NCBI GenBank assembly: GCA_019746975.1 | Contig: JAIERK010000177.1 | Coordinates: forward strand, 1 to 40,636 | Source: Candidatus Obscuribacterales bacterium | Lineage (GTDB): Bacteria > Cyanobacteriota > Vampirovibrionia > Obscuribacterales > Obscuribacteraceae | Length of the DNA: 40,636 nucleotides | Direction of reading: 5' to 3' | In this document: piece by piece, positions 32,052-40,626 of the stretch | Layout: every line of letters starts with the position of its first letter | Numbering within the stretch: position 1 is the stretch's first letter | The notes under the pieces: model-generated | The model's input: only the letters and a program-made list of their open reading frames with translations | Databases searched by the model: none | What the model was told of the DNA's origin: nothing | Program-made: the position numbers and the translations under genes

Positions 32052-35000
32052 CTAGTCTGCCGTGAAGTTGACGCCACTCAATACGATGCTCTTTTTGTTC
32101 ACAGAGTTATTGAATATGATGTCGGCGTTGTTGACGGTCAGAGTGCTGTTTGGCGCGTTGGCCGTAATACCCGTTTTGCTAAAGAAGACTTGACCGCCAC
32201 CAGGGTTGATGACAAGGTTTTTCTTCGGTGCCTTTCCAGCCACGTTTGGACCAGGAACTCCAACCGAAATGGTTATGTCTCCATTTGCAGGCTGACCGAG
32301 CGTGTTGAGTTGGGTATTGAAAAAAGTGATCTTGGTTTTCTTTTTGTCGACGCCTTGATTGATTATATTGATGTTACCATCTCCAGTGCTCAGGTTGGCG
32401 GTCCTTAACTCAATCTGAGAGTCAGCAGCGTTGATATTGATGTTGCCGGCATCGGTGTGCAGAGAGGCACCGTCGTTGACTAGCATTCCTTCTGTACCAG
32501 CGAGAATACTTACATCACCACTGGTGGTGGTGAACGCCGTTGGACCCACGGTGATCGACCCGAAGAGTGCAGACAGCTGAATTCCATTCGTAGCGTCAAT
32601 GGTACCTGCATTGCCAGTGGATATGTCTCCACCTCCCGAACTTACACTGATAGTGCCGTTGGCGGTACTGATTGCTGCCGCTGCATCCAGAAATACACTA
32701 TTGTTGCTCGCTGAAATTTTCAAATCGCCATTGTTGACATTAATTGAGCCGACACGAACATCCTTGTCGGAAGCGGAAAGTATTTCAAACGTTCCTGTTC
32801 CGTTGGACGAACCAGCGACGGAAATCTCACTTGAACCTTGCGTAAATATGGAGACACCATCATGTCCATTAACGGTAATCGATGAATCGTTGCCATTGAG
32901 ACCATCGACTCGAAAACCGAAGACTCCGCCAAGACCAATGTCGCCGGAATCGTTCGTTAGACCTATGTTAGGAGATCTGACGATACCACGTTGAAGCCCG
33001 GCATTGGCTGTCTGAATGTCGTCCCCAACGGCGAAGAAGAATGAATTTGCTGTGAGCGTCCCGAAAATCCCAACTCTGTCGTTTTCCGATACCATCGTTA
33101 CTCCGTTGGCCGTCATCTGTCTCGATACGTTGAGTTGTACTAGATCTTCTGCAGACGCTTGAATGAAGGCGTTACCGGCAGTAACGTTATTGGCGAATTG
33201 AATTGTGCCACCTGGCTTCAGAGTCGACTGGGGTACTATCGTCGGTCCTCCACCGCTGAGTTTGCCGTTGGCTAGATAAACAACATTGATTGCCAGGGGA
33301 TCGGCTGCTGTGGCTGTAATATTGCCACCACCGCCAAGACCCCCCGTAGTGTTCATGCCAGGTAACAGGCTGATAGTCGGGGCGCCTGGTGCGATAAAGG
33401 TGATGTTGCCATTGTTTCCAAACCCTGTCCCGCCAGTGAATACTATTGAGCTGTTTGCAAATGGCGCATTGATTGCTCCGGAACCGGCATTTGCGCCACC
33501 GAAGGCCACCATTAACACGTCGGCCCCACTTGTGTTTGCTACCGGATTAATCGCTCTGGTGTCGATGACCGTTCCGGGAGATGCAAAATTGATCTGTCCG
33601 CCCCCTGCGGAGGCACCATTTATGGTGACACCGCCATTGTTGTTGTTGACAGGAGGTATGGGACCAAGTGCCGATTGGTTAGCACCGCCTGCGGTGGCGG
33701 TTATATTTGCGCCGGCTATTAACGTAATTGGGAACCCTTGCAGGGTGTCGCCCGCCAGCAAATCCGCGCCGTTGTTGAACGTGATGTTTCCGGATGCAAC
33801 GATGGTCAGCGCTTCATTGACGTTAACGGTTCCGTTAATCGCGATATTCCCGGCGGTGTTATAATAAGTCGGATCTCCTGCAAGGCAGGTTTCGCCTAAT
33901 ACCAGATTCTCGGTGGAAGCTAGCAAATGAACGGCGGTTCCTTTCTGGATTACGGTGCCGGTGAGGTCGCCAACCTCAACCGTCAAAAGTCCCTGTCCGG
34001 AATTTAGGTTGACCGTTGAGCTGACGAGATCGCCACCGCAGACGTAGGTGTCAAACGCCCCGCTGTAGCTGTGGGATCGGATGTTGATCGCCCCATTATC
34101 GGCGCGTAAAAATCCCTGACGGTTGTCCACCGTCAAGGTTGATGATACTGTCGAGTCGACATAGATGCTTCCCTGAGTCGAAGCTATTGCTCCGCGATTG
34201 ACAATATCGGCGGCGGCGAGGGAAACATCGTTTTCGGCTTTAACGGTCGCATTTGCTGATGCGTTGTTTATTCGATTTCCGGCAGTCAATGAAATTCGGC
34301 CGCCACCTTCAATGGTGCCATAATTATTGAGATCATTGTCTGCGTGCAGTCGCAAATCGACGCTGCGATTTGTTGCGTGGAGATCGGTTCGCAGACCTTC
34401 GGGAAGCACCGTCGAAATTGTCGCGCCTTCTTGATTGTTTATGTCAAGAGCCCTGATCGAGCCGGCTCGGGCATTCGACCTTGTCGAATAGGCGTAAAGC
34501 GAACCGAAATTGGTCAGATCGCCACGCAATTGAAAATCGGAGTGTTTGCCAAAGTCTCCCGCAACGGTTACTCCTTGTGGATTCACCAGAGAGCTTGCTC
34601 GCATTTTCTCGTCACCATTCAGAATAGTTCCGAAGTCGACGTGACCTGAGGAAGCGCTGCCATCCACACCGAGCACCAGAGTTTGCTGCCCGCCTGTGAG
34701 AACCTGCTTGGCCGCAACGTACTCACCTGCCGTTACACGCGAACCGGCCTGCAAGATCTTCTCGGCACCACCAACGGTGATTTTGACTGATGCTTGCTCA
34801 CTGAAAAGTTTGGCACCAAGCATGATGTTCTCGACCTGCGAACGGAGATCGAGGTTTATCCGATTATTGAGATTGTAGGTTTGAATTCGTCCAGTATTGA
34901 TATTCAAAGTTTGCCGATTTTGGTCAGCCGGTCGGATTCGCTGCGGCCTGGCACTCCAGTCAGAGTGTCTGAGATCACCATTTCGCGCAAGTCGGTTGAT

Positions 35001-35141
35001 CCGTTGGTTAAAACCTTGATGATGGTTGTCTCCGGCTTGTGCCGGCAATTGCTGCGCAAGAAAGAGGGAAAAAGCGACAACGACACGTATATTGAGTCTC
35101 CTGAAGGAGCGAGCCCATTCCTGAGGGGAGGTATTTGTCAT
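32052..35141 (-). CDS. Filamentous-haemagglutinin-like secreted beta-helix protein
   Basis: ATG 35141 with GGAG upstream is chosen over an ATG-less extension to 35321, because a signal peptide follows (residues 18-36, VVVAFSLFLAQQLPAQAGD). The 1029-residue product is a repetitive beta-helix of Asn, Gly, Thr and Ser with strand ladders such as NNYGTIEGGGRISLTAGNR and NGDLKISASNNSVFLDA. It resembles haemagglutinin-type surface adhesins, including the NPQGV motif of the secretion domain region (SSLVNPQGVTVAGDFG). No autotransporter barrel and no TpsB partner are visible. It stops 87 bases before the Tn3 relic, so it may have lost its C-terminus. Confidence 0.8.
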   Translation of the reverse strand: MTNTSPQEWARSFRRLNIRVVVAFSLFLAQQLPAQAGDNHHQGFNQRINRLARNGDLRHSDWSARPQRIRPADQNRQTLNINTGRIQTYNLNNRINLDLRSQVENIMLGAKLFSEQASVKITVGGAEKILQAGSRVTAGEYVAAKQVLTGGQQTLVLGVDGSASSGHVDFGTILNGDEKMRASSLVNPQGVTVAGDFGKHSDFQLRGDLTNFGSLYAYSTRSNARAGSIRALDINNQEGATISTVLPEGLRTDLHATNRSVDLRLHADNDLNNYGTIEGGGRISLTAGNRINNASANATVKAENDVSLAAADIVNRGAIASTQGSIYVDSTVSSTLTVDNRQGFLRADNGAINIRSHSYSGAFDTYVCGGDLVSSTVNLNSGQGLLTVEVGDLTGTVIQKGTAVHLLASTENLVLGETCLAGDPTYYNTAGNIAINGTVNVNEALTIVASGNITFNNGADLLAGDTLQGFPITLIAGANITATAGGANQSALGPIPPVNNNNGGVTINGASAGGGQINFASPGTVIDTRAINPVANTSGADVLMVAFGGANAGSGAINAPFANSSIVFTGGTGFGNNGNITFIAPGAPTISLLPGMNTTGGLGGGGNITATAADPLAINVVYLANGKLSGGGPTIVPQSTLKPGGTIQFANNVTAGNAFIQASAEDLVQLNVSRQMTANGVTMVSENDRVGIFGTLTANSFFFAVGDDIQTANAGLQRGIVRSPNIGLTNDSGDIGLGGVFGFRVDGLNGNDSSITVNGHDGVSIFTQGSSEISVAGSSNGTGTFEILSASDKDVRVGSINVNNGDLKISASNNSVFLDAAAAISTANGTISVSSGGGDISTGNAGTIDATNGIQLSALFGSITVGPTAFTTTSGDVSILAGTEGMLVNDGASLHTDAGNININAADSQIELRTANLSTGDGNINIINQGVDKKKTKITFFNTQLNTLGQPANGDITISVGVPGPNVAGKAPKKNLVINPGGGQVFFSKTGITANAPNSTLTVNNADIIFNNSVNKKSIVLSGVNFTAD

Positions 35142-35449
35142 TCTCAGACTCCATAGTGCACGGGGAAACCACCGGCGGTCCAGCTCGGCAGCCGGTGTGA
35201 GAATATCATTGTGGTGGATTTTATACATTAAGTGGTCCGCTGGGGTATCAACTTGATCTAGAAGCGGCACTGATTTGTGTGGATTCTCGAGGTCCCAAGA
35301 TGCCACCTTGGTAAACAGCAATTCTGTTGTTTACACACTTTTGGTAGAGGCGAAGCTCATCTTGCAGGAGGGAACGAACTGTCTGGTTGGGGTGTTGATC
35401 TTTACAACATACCCAATGGTTGGTGTCCCGCGTAGAGTGAGAGTTTACG

Positions 35450-35484
35450 AAGTGGTGTGTGGCTGACACACACACCACTTTTAT
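35450..35484 (+). terminator. Perfect 12-bp stem-loop with short T-run
   Basis: AAGTGGTGTGTG (35450-35461) pairs exactly with CACACACCACTT (35469-35480) around a seven-base loop, followed by TTAT. It looks like a rho-independent terminator and is followed within a few bases by group II intron sequence, the arrangement preferred by bacterial class C introns, which insert after terminator stems. Confidence 0.6.
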
Positions 35485-35486
35485 GG

Positions 35487-35686
35487 GTGCCGGGCTTGTT
35501 CGAGGTGAAAGTCCACTCCAATCTGATGACGATGAAGTGTAGCGAAGTGCAAGGACGCAGTCGTGAGGCGAGGTCTGAAAGAAGCGTGGAGCAAATCCGC
35601 GAGCTGGCGGACAGAAACCGAATATAAGACAAACGCATTGGGACGAGCGGGCATGTGACCACGAAGTCCACGGTCATCAAAGGAAG
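35487..35686 (+). mobile_element. 5' fragment of a bacterial group II intron
   Basis: The sequence begins GTGCCGGGC, close to the GUGYG intron start, and contains AGGTGAAAGTCC (35503-35514), the conserved domain I signature of bacterial group II introns. Further on are GTCTGAAAGAAGCGTGGAG, GGCGGACAGAAACCGAATA and GCATTGGGACGAGCGGGCA, segments that recur in such introns. The fragment is about 200 bases and stops where IS3 transposase sequence begins. No maturase reading frame or domain V is present, so it is a dead remnant. Confidence 0.55.
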
Positions 35687-35866
35687 TCTTTTTCTGTTGT
35701 AGAAGATCTTAATGTAATCGAAGATGGTCTGCCGAACTTGAGAAGCCGACAAATTGTTTGTGAGATCGATTTCCGTCTTCAGTATTACGAAGAATGATTC
35801 AGCGACTGCGTTATCGAAGCAGTTGAAACCCTCGAAAAGGCGGATTGCTGAAGGTTCTCTGCTCAT
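35687..35866 (-). mobile_element. IS3-family transposase relic (end of OrfB integrase core)
   Basis: On the minus strand the residues NCFDNAVAESFFVILKTE and FDYIKIFYNRKR are the catalytic-Glu region and final helix of IS3 OrfB (DNAxxESFF with the DDE glutamate, then YIxxFYNRxR). Only about 60 codons are left. Upstream of the motif (MSREPSAIRLFEGF) the expected MSRxGNC is interrupted by foreign residues. The left end fuses to group II intron sequence and the right end to a KaiC relic, so this is a patchwork junction. Confidence 0.8.
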
Positions 35867-36378
35867 ACCCGGAGACGAAGGGCCTCGAAGATCATTTAAT
35901 TGGAATGAAAAACTCGATTCGCGAGTTTAAGCCAAATCGAGTGCCGATCGATAGTCTATCAACGTTAGAGAGAGTATCCTCAATCAGGGGATTTCGTGAA
36001 TCGTTGATTGATCACTTCGTTTATCAAACATCAGAGACTCTTGGTCTGTTCACTTCGACTACCCCAATTTGAGGGTGGTACGTCGATCACGAAAGCGCAC
36101 ATATCTACAATCACTGGCAGCATTATTCTTTTGCGCTATATCGAGATTTATGGTGAGATGCGCAGAGGACTCACTGTACTCAAAATGCGCCGTTCTCGTC
36201 ACGACGAAGAGATCCGCGAGTGCACTTTGATGGGTCTGGAATGCACATTGGACGCTCTTTCAGAGTCGTAACTGGTATCGTTTCCGGCCATGCTGCATAT
36301 CTCGAGTCTAACGAGTTGGAGCGTCTGAACAATCTCTTCAAAGAAAGCCCCCTACCGATACGAGGACGGCACAGCTAA
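35825..36378 (+). pseudogene. KaiC-family ATPase pseudogene (C-terminal RecA-like domain)
   Basis: Three frame pieces join into one KaiC C-terminal domain. Frame 1 (35845-36066) reads LLKVLCSYPETKGLEDHL, IREFKPNRVPIDSLSTLERV, FRESLID and GLFTSTTP. Frame 2 (about 36070-36233) reads FEGGTSITKAHISTITG, SIILLRYIEIYGEMRRGLTV and KMRRSRHDEEIRE. Frame 1 again (36235-36378) reads SGMHIGRSFRVVTGIVSG to RGRHS and TAA. The IDSLS Walker-B Asp, the LRYxExxGEMxRxLxVLKMRxSxHDxxIRE block and the GMHIG end are KaiC hallmarks. The 5' part, with the Walker A motif, is cut off at the IS3 relic. The two frameshifts cancel, so a sequencing error is possible, but the truncation alone makes it a pseudogene. Confidence 0.88.
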
Positions 36379-36566
36379 TGATATTGACGGATGCTTGCCG
36401 TCCGTGCCGAGCGTCAAGTCTTGAAGAAGAACACCCGGCTGGGAAATATGCGTCTCGTAACGAATTTATACTTTCCGGGACACAGATGAGCAAATGTCTC
36501 TGGGCAAAACGCGGCTAAAATAGCACAATATGAGGATCTAGCCCCGCAAACACACGGAGAAGAGAC

Positions 36567-36818
36567 GTGGCAAAAAATACTAGTACCGTAGTAGAAGTAG
36601 ATGATGCCGCTCACGATAATGGACTTATCGGTGAAGATATCACCGAAAGCATCGTGCAGTGGATCAGAACCTTGAAGAAAGAAGGCGTGTCGCCTGACAC
36701 AGCTGCTCAAGTCTATGTTGGAGTTCTGCAAACAGCGATTGCGGCCCAGTGCGATTCCGACTACATCATGGACGCATACGACGAGTTCGACGACGAGGAC
36801 GAAGACGAAGACGAATAG
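36567..36818 (+). CDS. Small protein with very acidic tail
   Basis: GTG 36567 has GGAG seven bases upstream. The 83-residue product has a short helical domain (about 20-70, IVQWIRTLKKEGVSPDTA, VYVGVLQTAIAAQ) and ends in an Asp/Glu run (DEFDDEDEDEDE). No signal peptide or membrane segment is present. Acidic tails of this kind occur on nucleic-acid mimics and chaperone-like small proteins; the family here is not recognised. A structured hairpin follows at 36891-36936. Confidence 0.6.
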   Translation: MAKNTSTVVEVDDAAHDNGLIGEDITESIVQWIRTLKKEGVSPDTAAQVYVGVLQTAIAAQCDSDYIMDAYDEFDDEDEDEDE

Positions 36819-36890
36819 TAATTCGTTCGCGTCCAGTCTTAGTTCTGACAATCGTCAGGACAACAAGAACTGTTATTGAAAACAATCTTG

Positions 36891-36936
36891 CGCCCCGCAG
36901 ACCCGAACCGCTTCTTGGTTCTATGTCCGCGGGGCG
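36891..36936. other. Two-tier hairpin downstream of the acidic-tail gene
   Basis: The outer stem CGCCCCGC (36891-36898) pairs with GCGGGGCG (36929-36936), and inside it GAACC (36905-36909) pairs with GGTTC (36917-36921). A run of six T follows 14 bases later. It may be the terminator of the 83-residue gene or a small structured RNA element. I do not recognise it as a known RNA family. Confidence 0.45.
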
Positions 36937-37087
36937 TAGGCACGCTATCGCTTTTTTCGCTATTCCGATTTCCGACTGGATCAGGTTTGATTTTTCCACT
37001 TTGTGTGGAGTAGATAGTTGTATGAATCGAGTCAGTACCTGCGGGTTCTAAGACGGTTGGCTAATTGCCCGATTTACGACGCTACTT

Positions 37088-37468
37088 ATGTCTGGGTTTA
37101 TCATGCTTTGTTACATCAAAACATTCTTCTTATCGCTATTCCTAGCGCTTCTTCTCCCCACGGAATCTCTGTGTCAGGAGCCTTGGACTGACTCGAAGAA
37201 AATCGAAGACTCTTCGGCCCAGCAGGACGGAGCAATGCTCTATGTCAGAGTGCGAGTCATAGACAGTTCCACGACTTATCACTTCCCGCTAGAGGAATTA
37301 CCACCTAATGCTAATCTCGATCATCGCGACGGGTTGGGAATTGGCTATGTTCGTGTTTATCTTTCTTCGAAAGACGAGCTCCAGAACGATCAAAGAAGTA
37401 TCGTGAACACTGTGACAAATTGTGCACCGATTTACAAGAGAAGATTGTTGGAGCAAAGCAGCGTATAG
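37088..37468 (+). CDS. Possible small secreted protein
   Basis: The frame encodes 126 residues with a signal-peptide-like start (MLCYIKTFFLSLFLALLLPTES, from the internal ATG at 37103) cleaved near LCQEP. A short domain without known motif follows, with VRVRVIDSSTTYHFPLEE and LGIGYVRVYLSS. No good ribosome site is visible, and the last residues (RRLLEQSSV) look random, so the C-terminus may be frameshifted. It is the best coding candidate between 36820 and 37687. Confidence 0.45.
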   Translation: MSGFIMLCYIKTFFLSLFLALLLPTESLCQEPWTDSKKIEDSSAQQDGAMLYVRVRVIDSSTTYHFPLEELPPNANLDHRDGLGIGYVRVYLSSKDELQNDQRSIVNTVTNCAPIYKRRLLEQSSV

Positions 37469-37687
37469 AGCTGTTTTCACTTGTTCTCCATTCGCGCTGA
37501 ATAGCACTCTCACCAAATTTTCACAAAATGCATGCAAGAATCGCGGTTGATTTCGATTGTAGATCTTCATAGGGTTGACCGAGATCCAGATTTGACGCGC
37601 AGTGATGGTCAACTATGCTGTGACAGCACGACTTTTCCGTCTCGGAACTTTCCGGGCCCGACCTGCTGCGGACGAGGATGTTGATAT

Positions 37688-38425
37688 ATGCCGGAGCAAG
37701 ATCAAAATCCTGAGCGATCAAACAATCAAGCAACAAGCAGTGAGAGATTCCCTTCGATAGACTTGTCGAGGTCAGAACCTCTTTTGTTGACGCGTGATTT
37801 GAAAAAGGCGATCGAGGAGATGAGTTCATTATCAACGGCGAATGAGGCGCTGAACAATTCGTTTGGAACACCTGAGTTTTTCGATAGTTGTCTGTCCGAA
37901 CCGGACAATGAACAACCGGATTTGGAGGCAATAGAGGGACAAGACAAATCAAAGTCTGAACAGAAGCCAAAGGTGAAACCCGATGCTAAGCCGGAGTCGA
38001 AGCCCGGCGAAAAGCCAGACGTGAAGCCAGGGGTGAAACCCGATGCTAAGCCGGATTCGAAACCCAGCGAAAAGCCTGACGTGAAGCCAGAGGTGAAACC
38101 AGAGTCGAAAGCGGACGTGAAGAAAGAAGTAAAGCCTGAACCTACGATGTCCCTAGATTCGATAGGCAAACTTGTGGCTGATGTCTTCAAGTCACCAGAC
38201 GAAATTACCACATTCAAGAAGAACCTGGCTGAGTTCGAAAAACGCGCCGAGGTCGATGGTCTGACCAAAGCAGATAAGGAACAAATTTACGGACAATTAG
38301 ACCGCGTAATGCAGGATAGTAAGACCGGCAACAAATTTTATTCTTCTTCGGAGTTACGTACGCTAGCATCGGATATGGTGCGTCAGGCCGCCTGCTCGAC
38401 AGCCGCGTTGGAGACGGCTCTCTAA
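37688..38425 (+). CDS. Papain-fold protein, N-terminal part ending at an in-frame TAA
   Basis: ATG 37688 has GAGG about ten bases upstream. These 245 residues hold a disordered leader, a Lys/Pro-rich stalk (about 95-155, units such as KPDAKPESKPGEKP) and a helical segment ending in AACSTAALETAL and TAA (38423-38425). Cys236 corresponds to Cys732 of the intact homologue at 20869-23949. Two pieces of evidence show that the gene really continues. The same frame stays open after the TAA for 687 codons, and the residues on both sides (ACSTAALETAL / IQEPATIARAVAEVA) align with TCNVTVLRGMALKDQPEVAA in the homologue. The stop replaces a Lys- or Gln-type codon (AAA or CAA to TAA is one step). On its own this piece would lack His and Asn and be inactive. 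Confidence 0.8.
   Translation: MPEQDQNPERSNNQATSSERFPSIDLSRSEPLLLTRDLKKAIEEMSSLSTANEALNNSFGTPEFFDSCLSEPDNEQPDLEAIEGQDKSKSEQKPKVKPDAKPESKPGEKPDVKPGVKPDAKPDSKPSEKPDVKPEVKPESKADVKKEVKPEPTMSLDSIGKLVADVFKSPDEITTFKKNLAEFEKRAEVDGLTKADKEQIYGQLDRVMQDSKTGNKFYSSSELRTLASDMVRQAACSTAALETAL
37973..38092 (+). repeat. Two 60-bp in-frame repeats encoding a Lys/Pro stalk
   Basis: Units of exactly 60 bases begin at 37973 and 38033 with GTGAAACCCGATGCTAAGCC and are nearly identical, encoding 20-residue KPDAKPxSKPxEKPDVKPxV blocks. A partial third unit follows to about 38130. They are translated as a stiff spacer before the protease domain and could change in copy number by slippage. Confidence 0.8.
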
Positions 38426-38470
38426 ATCCAGGAGCCGGCAACAATCGCTCGAGCGGTTGCCGAAGTTGCG

Positions 38471-40489
38471 ATGACCGGGCAGTACGTCACTAATGACGGT
38501 ACTGCAGTTCAGGTTCCTTCTCGCAATCTCCGTCCGGATAAGTATAAATCTGATACGCCGGAGGAAAAAAAGAGAAGCCTGGCCAGTCATATCGCTCAGC
38601 CTCTTTTGATAAATGTTCATTGGTCTCGACATGACTCGTTTGGAGAGGAAAAAGGGCTCAAAGGGAAGATCGCGTACGAAGAAGGGCACACTACCGACTT
38701 TCCAGGCGACAAGCATAATCGCATGATGGATTACTCCAAGTCACCGCCGCAACCTTTTTGGAAGACTGAATCTGTTGTTGATCCCACGGCGGACAAATCT
38801 CTTGTTGCACAGCAAGAGGTGACACGTCCTATTGAAGGACCGGGCATGCACATGGAAGACATACCGTGCTTTTACAAGCAGCTTCGTGGCAATAAGGGTG
38901 ATCTAACTGTAGTCAACCACAGAGAATCCGAAGGAGTAATCAAGCCCAAATCGGCGGAGCATTTCAAGAAAATTATTGAAGACGCACAGTCTCGTAACAA
39001 ACCTATCGTAATGGGAGTTTTTGCCAATCGAGATCCGTTCTTGTCCGATCTCCGCGACTCATATAATGGCAAGGCGGTGACAGACGCGGAGCGCAAGGCG
39101 GCGCAAGATCTGCACGCGCATCATGCGCTCGTTGGTTATCGATTCGACTCTGCTGCTGGTAACATGGCGGTCGAAAATCAATGGGGCAATCGTGTCGATC
39201 ATACCGGCAAGCCTGGTCAGAAAGACAAGCTCTCAGTTGAAGCTATTTACGATACCTTGATTGAAAAACCAAGATCGGCAGCGAAAGGCGATGGGGACAA
39301 GGTGGAGGCGACACCCGAACAGCACATCGACCTACAACGCAGGTTTGTCGAGACGTTGGCTCAGGATAATGACGTCAGTCCTGACCGCGTGTTTAACGAA
39401 CGCATGACTCTTCATAAGTACTTGACTCATTGGGGCCACAAGGAAGAAGCCCATAAGGAGGCTGAAACACTCTCTAAGTTTATGGTCAACAAAATTCAAA
39501 ATGATAAGCCGATCGCAAAGTCAGAAGACGAGCGCATAAATGGTACTCGAACCTTTAACAGAGAAACGAAAAATTTCCTAGACGTAATGAAGATCGCAGG
39601 AGAATCAAAGATTGTGAGAGATGTATTGAAGGCAGCCGATGAACGGTTCGCTAATAAAACACTATCGACATCAATGGACTACACTGAGGAGTTCGGCGGT
39701 TTGCTTGGCATGCACAGGAGCCAAGGCGATACTGAAGGTGTTGATAAACTTGCTCACAGAGTGGTATCAGATGTAATTGGTTCGGTATTAAAGAACTCTG
39801 AAGATATCGCATCAAGAGAAAAGCGATTTGTGATTTCAAACCTTGCGTCGACTCTAGTTGATAACAAGTCTACGAAAGAAATCGATCGGTTGTTTGAGAC
39901 TCTGCGCACGAATATAGGAGCGTATGAGAAGATTCATGGCGATGCCACTGAGGCTGGTGCCGAGGCGAGAGCTCTGATCTTATCGAGTGACCGTTCCGAC
40001 CAATTATCCAGGCTGAAGATGCAAGTACATAACGAAATCAAAGACGCCTACGACGCACTAAAGAAGAAAGGTGACATATCAAGCCCCGGTGCCCGGACTA
40101 TGCGTCACATACTTACAGTCAGGTACGAGAACCAGTTGGTCAAGAATCCGGAGGCTCTGAACTCTCTGGTGCAGGACACAATTAAGCATATCCTGACTAC
40201 TCCGGACAAGGATGGAAAACTGGGAAGTCCAACCGACGAAAAGATGCTTGGACCGTATGAGTACTCTGCGGAGCGCTTACAGCGTGGCGGTGGCCACAAA
40301 TATTCCATCCCATTGTTGGAGAAAGCACTAAATATTGCCAAGGAGAAGAACCCTGCAAAAGTCGAGGACCTTGCCTACAGATTGGTGGAGAGTTTGGATA
40401 ACGCTGGTCGTTTCGACGATGCAGACAAAATCCTGAAAGAGCATAAGCTCGAAGAACCATTTATTCGAAAGCCGCGCAAAAAGGATTGA
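38471..40489 (+). CDS. Papain-fold protein, part after the in-frame TAA
   Basis: The frame is continuous with 37688-38425; ATG 38471 is just the first ATG after the TAA and has no ribosome site, so independent translation is doubtful. Counting from 37688, the second half carries His479 in AHHALVGYRFD and Asn497 in VENQWG. These are 18 residues apart, exactly as His968 and Asn986 in the intact homologue, and Cys236 to His479 is 243 residues against 236 there. After the protease-like domain comes a helical C-terminal region (about 530-930) with TPR-like repeats ending ALNIAKEKNPAKVEDLAYRL and NAGRFDDADKILKEH, which the homologue lacks. Without the N-terminal piece the protein has no catalytic Cys. 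Confidence 0.8.
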   Translation: MTGQYVTNDGTAVQVPSRNLRPDKYKSDTPEEKKRSLASHIAQPLLINVHWSRHDSFGEEKGLKGKIAYEEGHTTDFPGDKHNRMMDYSKSPPQPFWKTESVVDPTADKSLVAQQEVTRPIEGPGMHMEDIPCFYKQLRGNKGDLTVVNHRESEGVIKPKSAEHFKKIIEDAQSRNKPIVMGVFANRDPFLSDLRDSYNGKAVTDAERKAAQDLHAHHALVGYRFDSAAGNMAVENQWGNRVDHTGKPGQKDKLSVEAIYDTLIEKPRSAAKGDGDKVEATPEQHIDLQRRFVETLAQDNDVSPDRVFNERMTLHKYLTHWGHKEEAHKEAETLSKFMVNKIQNDKPIAKSEDERINGTRTFNRETKNFLDVMKIAGESKIVRDVLKAADERFANKTLSTSMDYTEEFGGLLGMHRSQGDTEGVDKLAHRVVSDVIGSVLKNSEDIASREKRFVISNLASTLVDNKSTKEIDRLFETLRTNIGAYEKIHGDATEAGAEARALILSSDRSDQLSRLKMQVHNEIKDAYDALKKKGDISSPGARTMRHILTVRYENQLVKNPEALNSLVQDTIKHILTTPDKDGKLGSPTDEKMLGPYEYSAERLQRGGGHKYSIPLLEKALNIAKEKNPAKVEDLAYRLVESLDNAGRFDDADKILKEHKLEEPFIRKPRKKD

Positions 40490-40590
40490 TCGAAATAGTC
40501 TCAAGTCTTTTGGGTAAGTAGTTATAGATGTCGAATGACAGAAGGTCGCTATGGGTAAAAAGAGACTGTAAAATATTTTGTGTCATACGG

Positions 40591-40606
40591 TAAGCCAAGC
40601 GGCTTA
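40591..40606. other. Small hairpin in the leader of the last gene
   Basis: TAAGCC and GGCTTA pair perfectly around AAGC, nine bases before the AAAGGAG of the next gene. It may be a leader hairpin or an operator half; too short to say. Confidence 0.3.
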
Positions 40607-40626
40607 TAAACTAGAAAGGAGCCGCT

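Noticed and set aside
31905..32408. 167-codon plus-strand frame
   Set aside because: Joins antisense of the Tn3 relic with antisense of the haemagglutinin-like gene; no start signal.
37726..38268. 180-codon minus-strand Ser/Gly/Phe repeat frame
   Set aside because: Antisense of the Lys/Pro stalk repeat.
38423..38425. Stop-codon reassignment (TAA read as an amino acid)
   Set aside because: TAA ends several normal genes in the window, for example czcB and the 40-residue peptide gene, so the code is standard for TAA.
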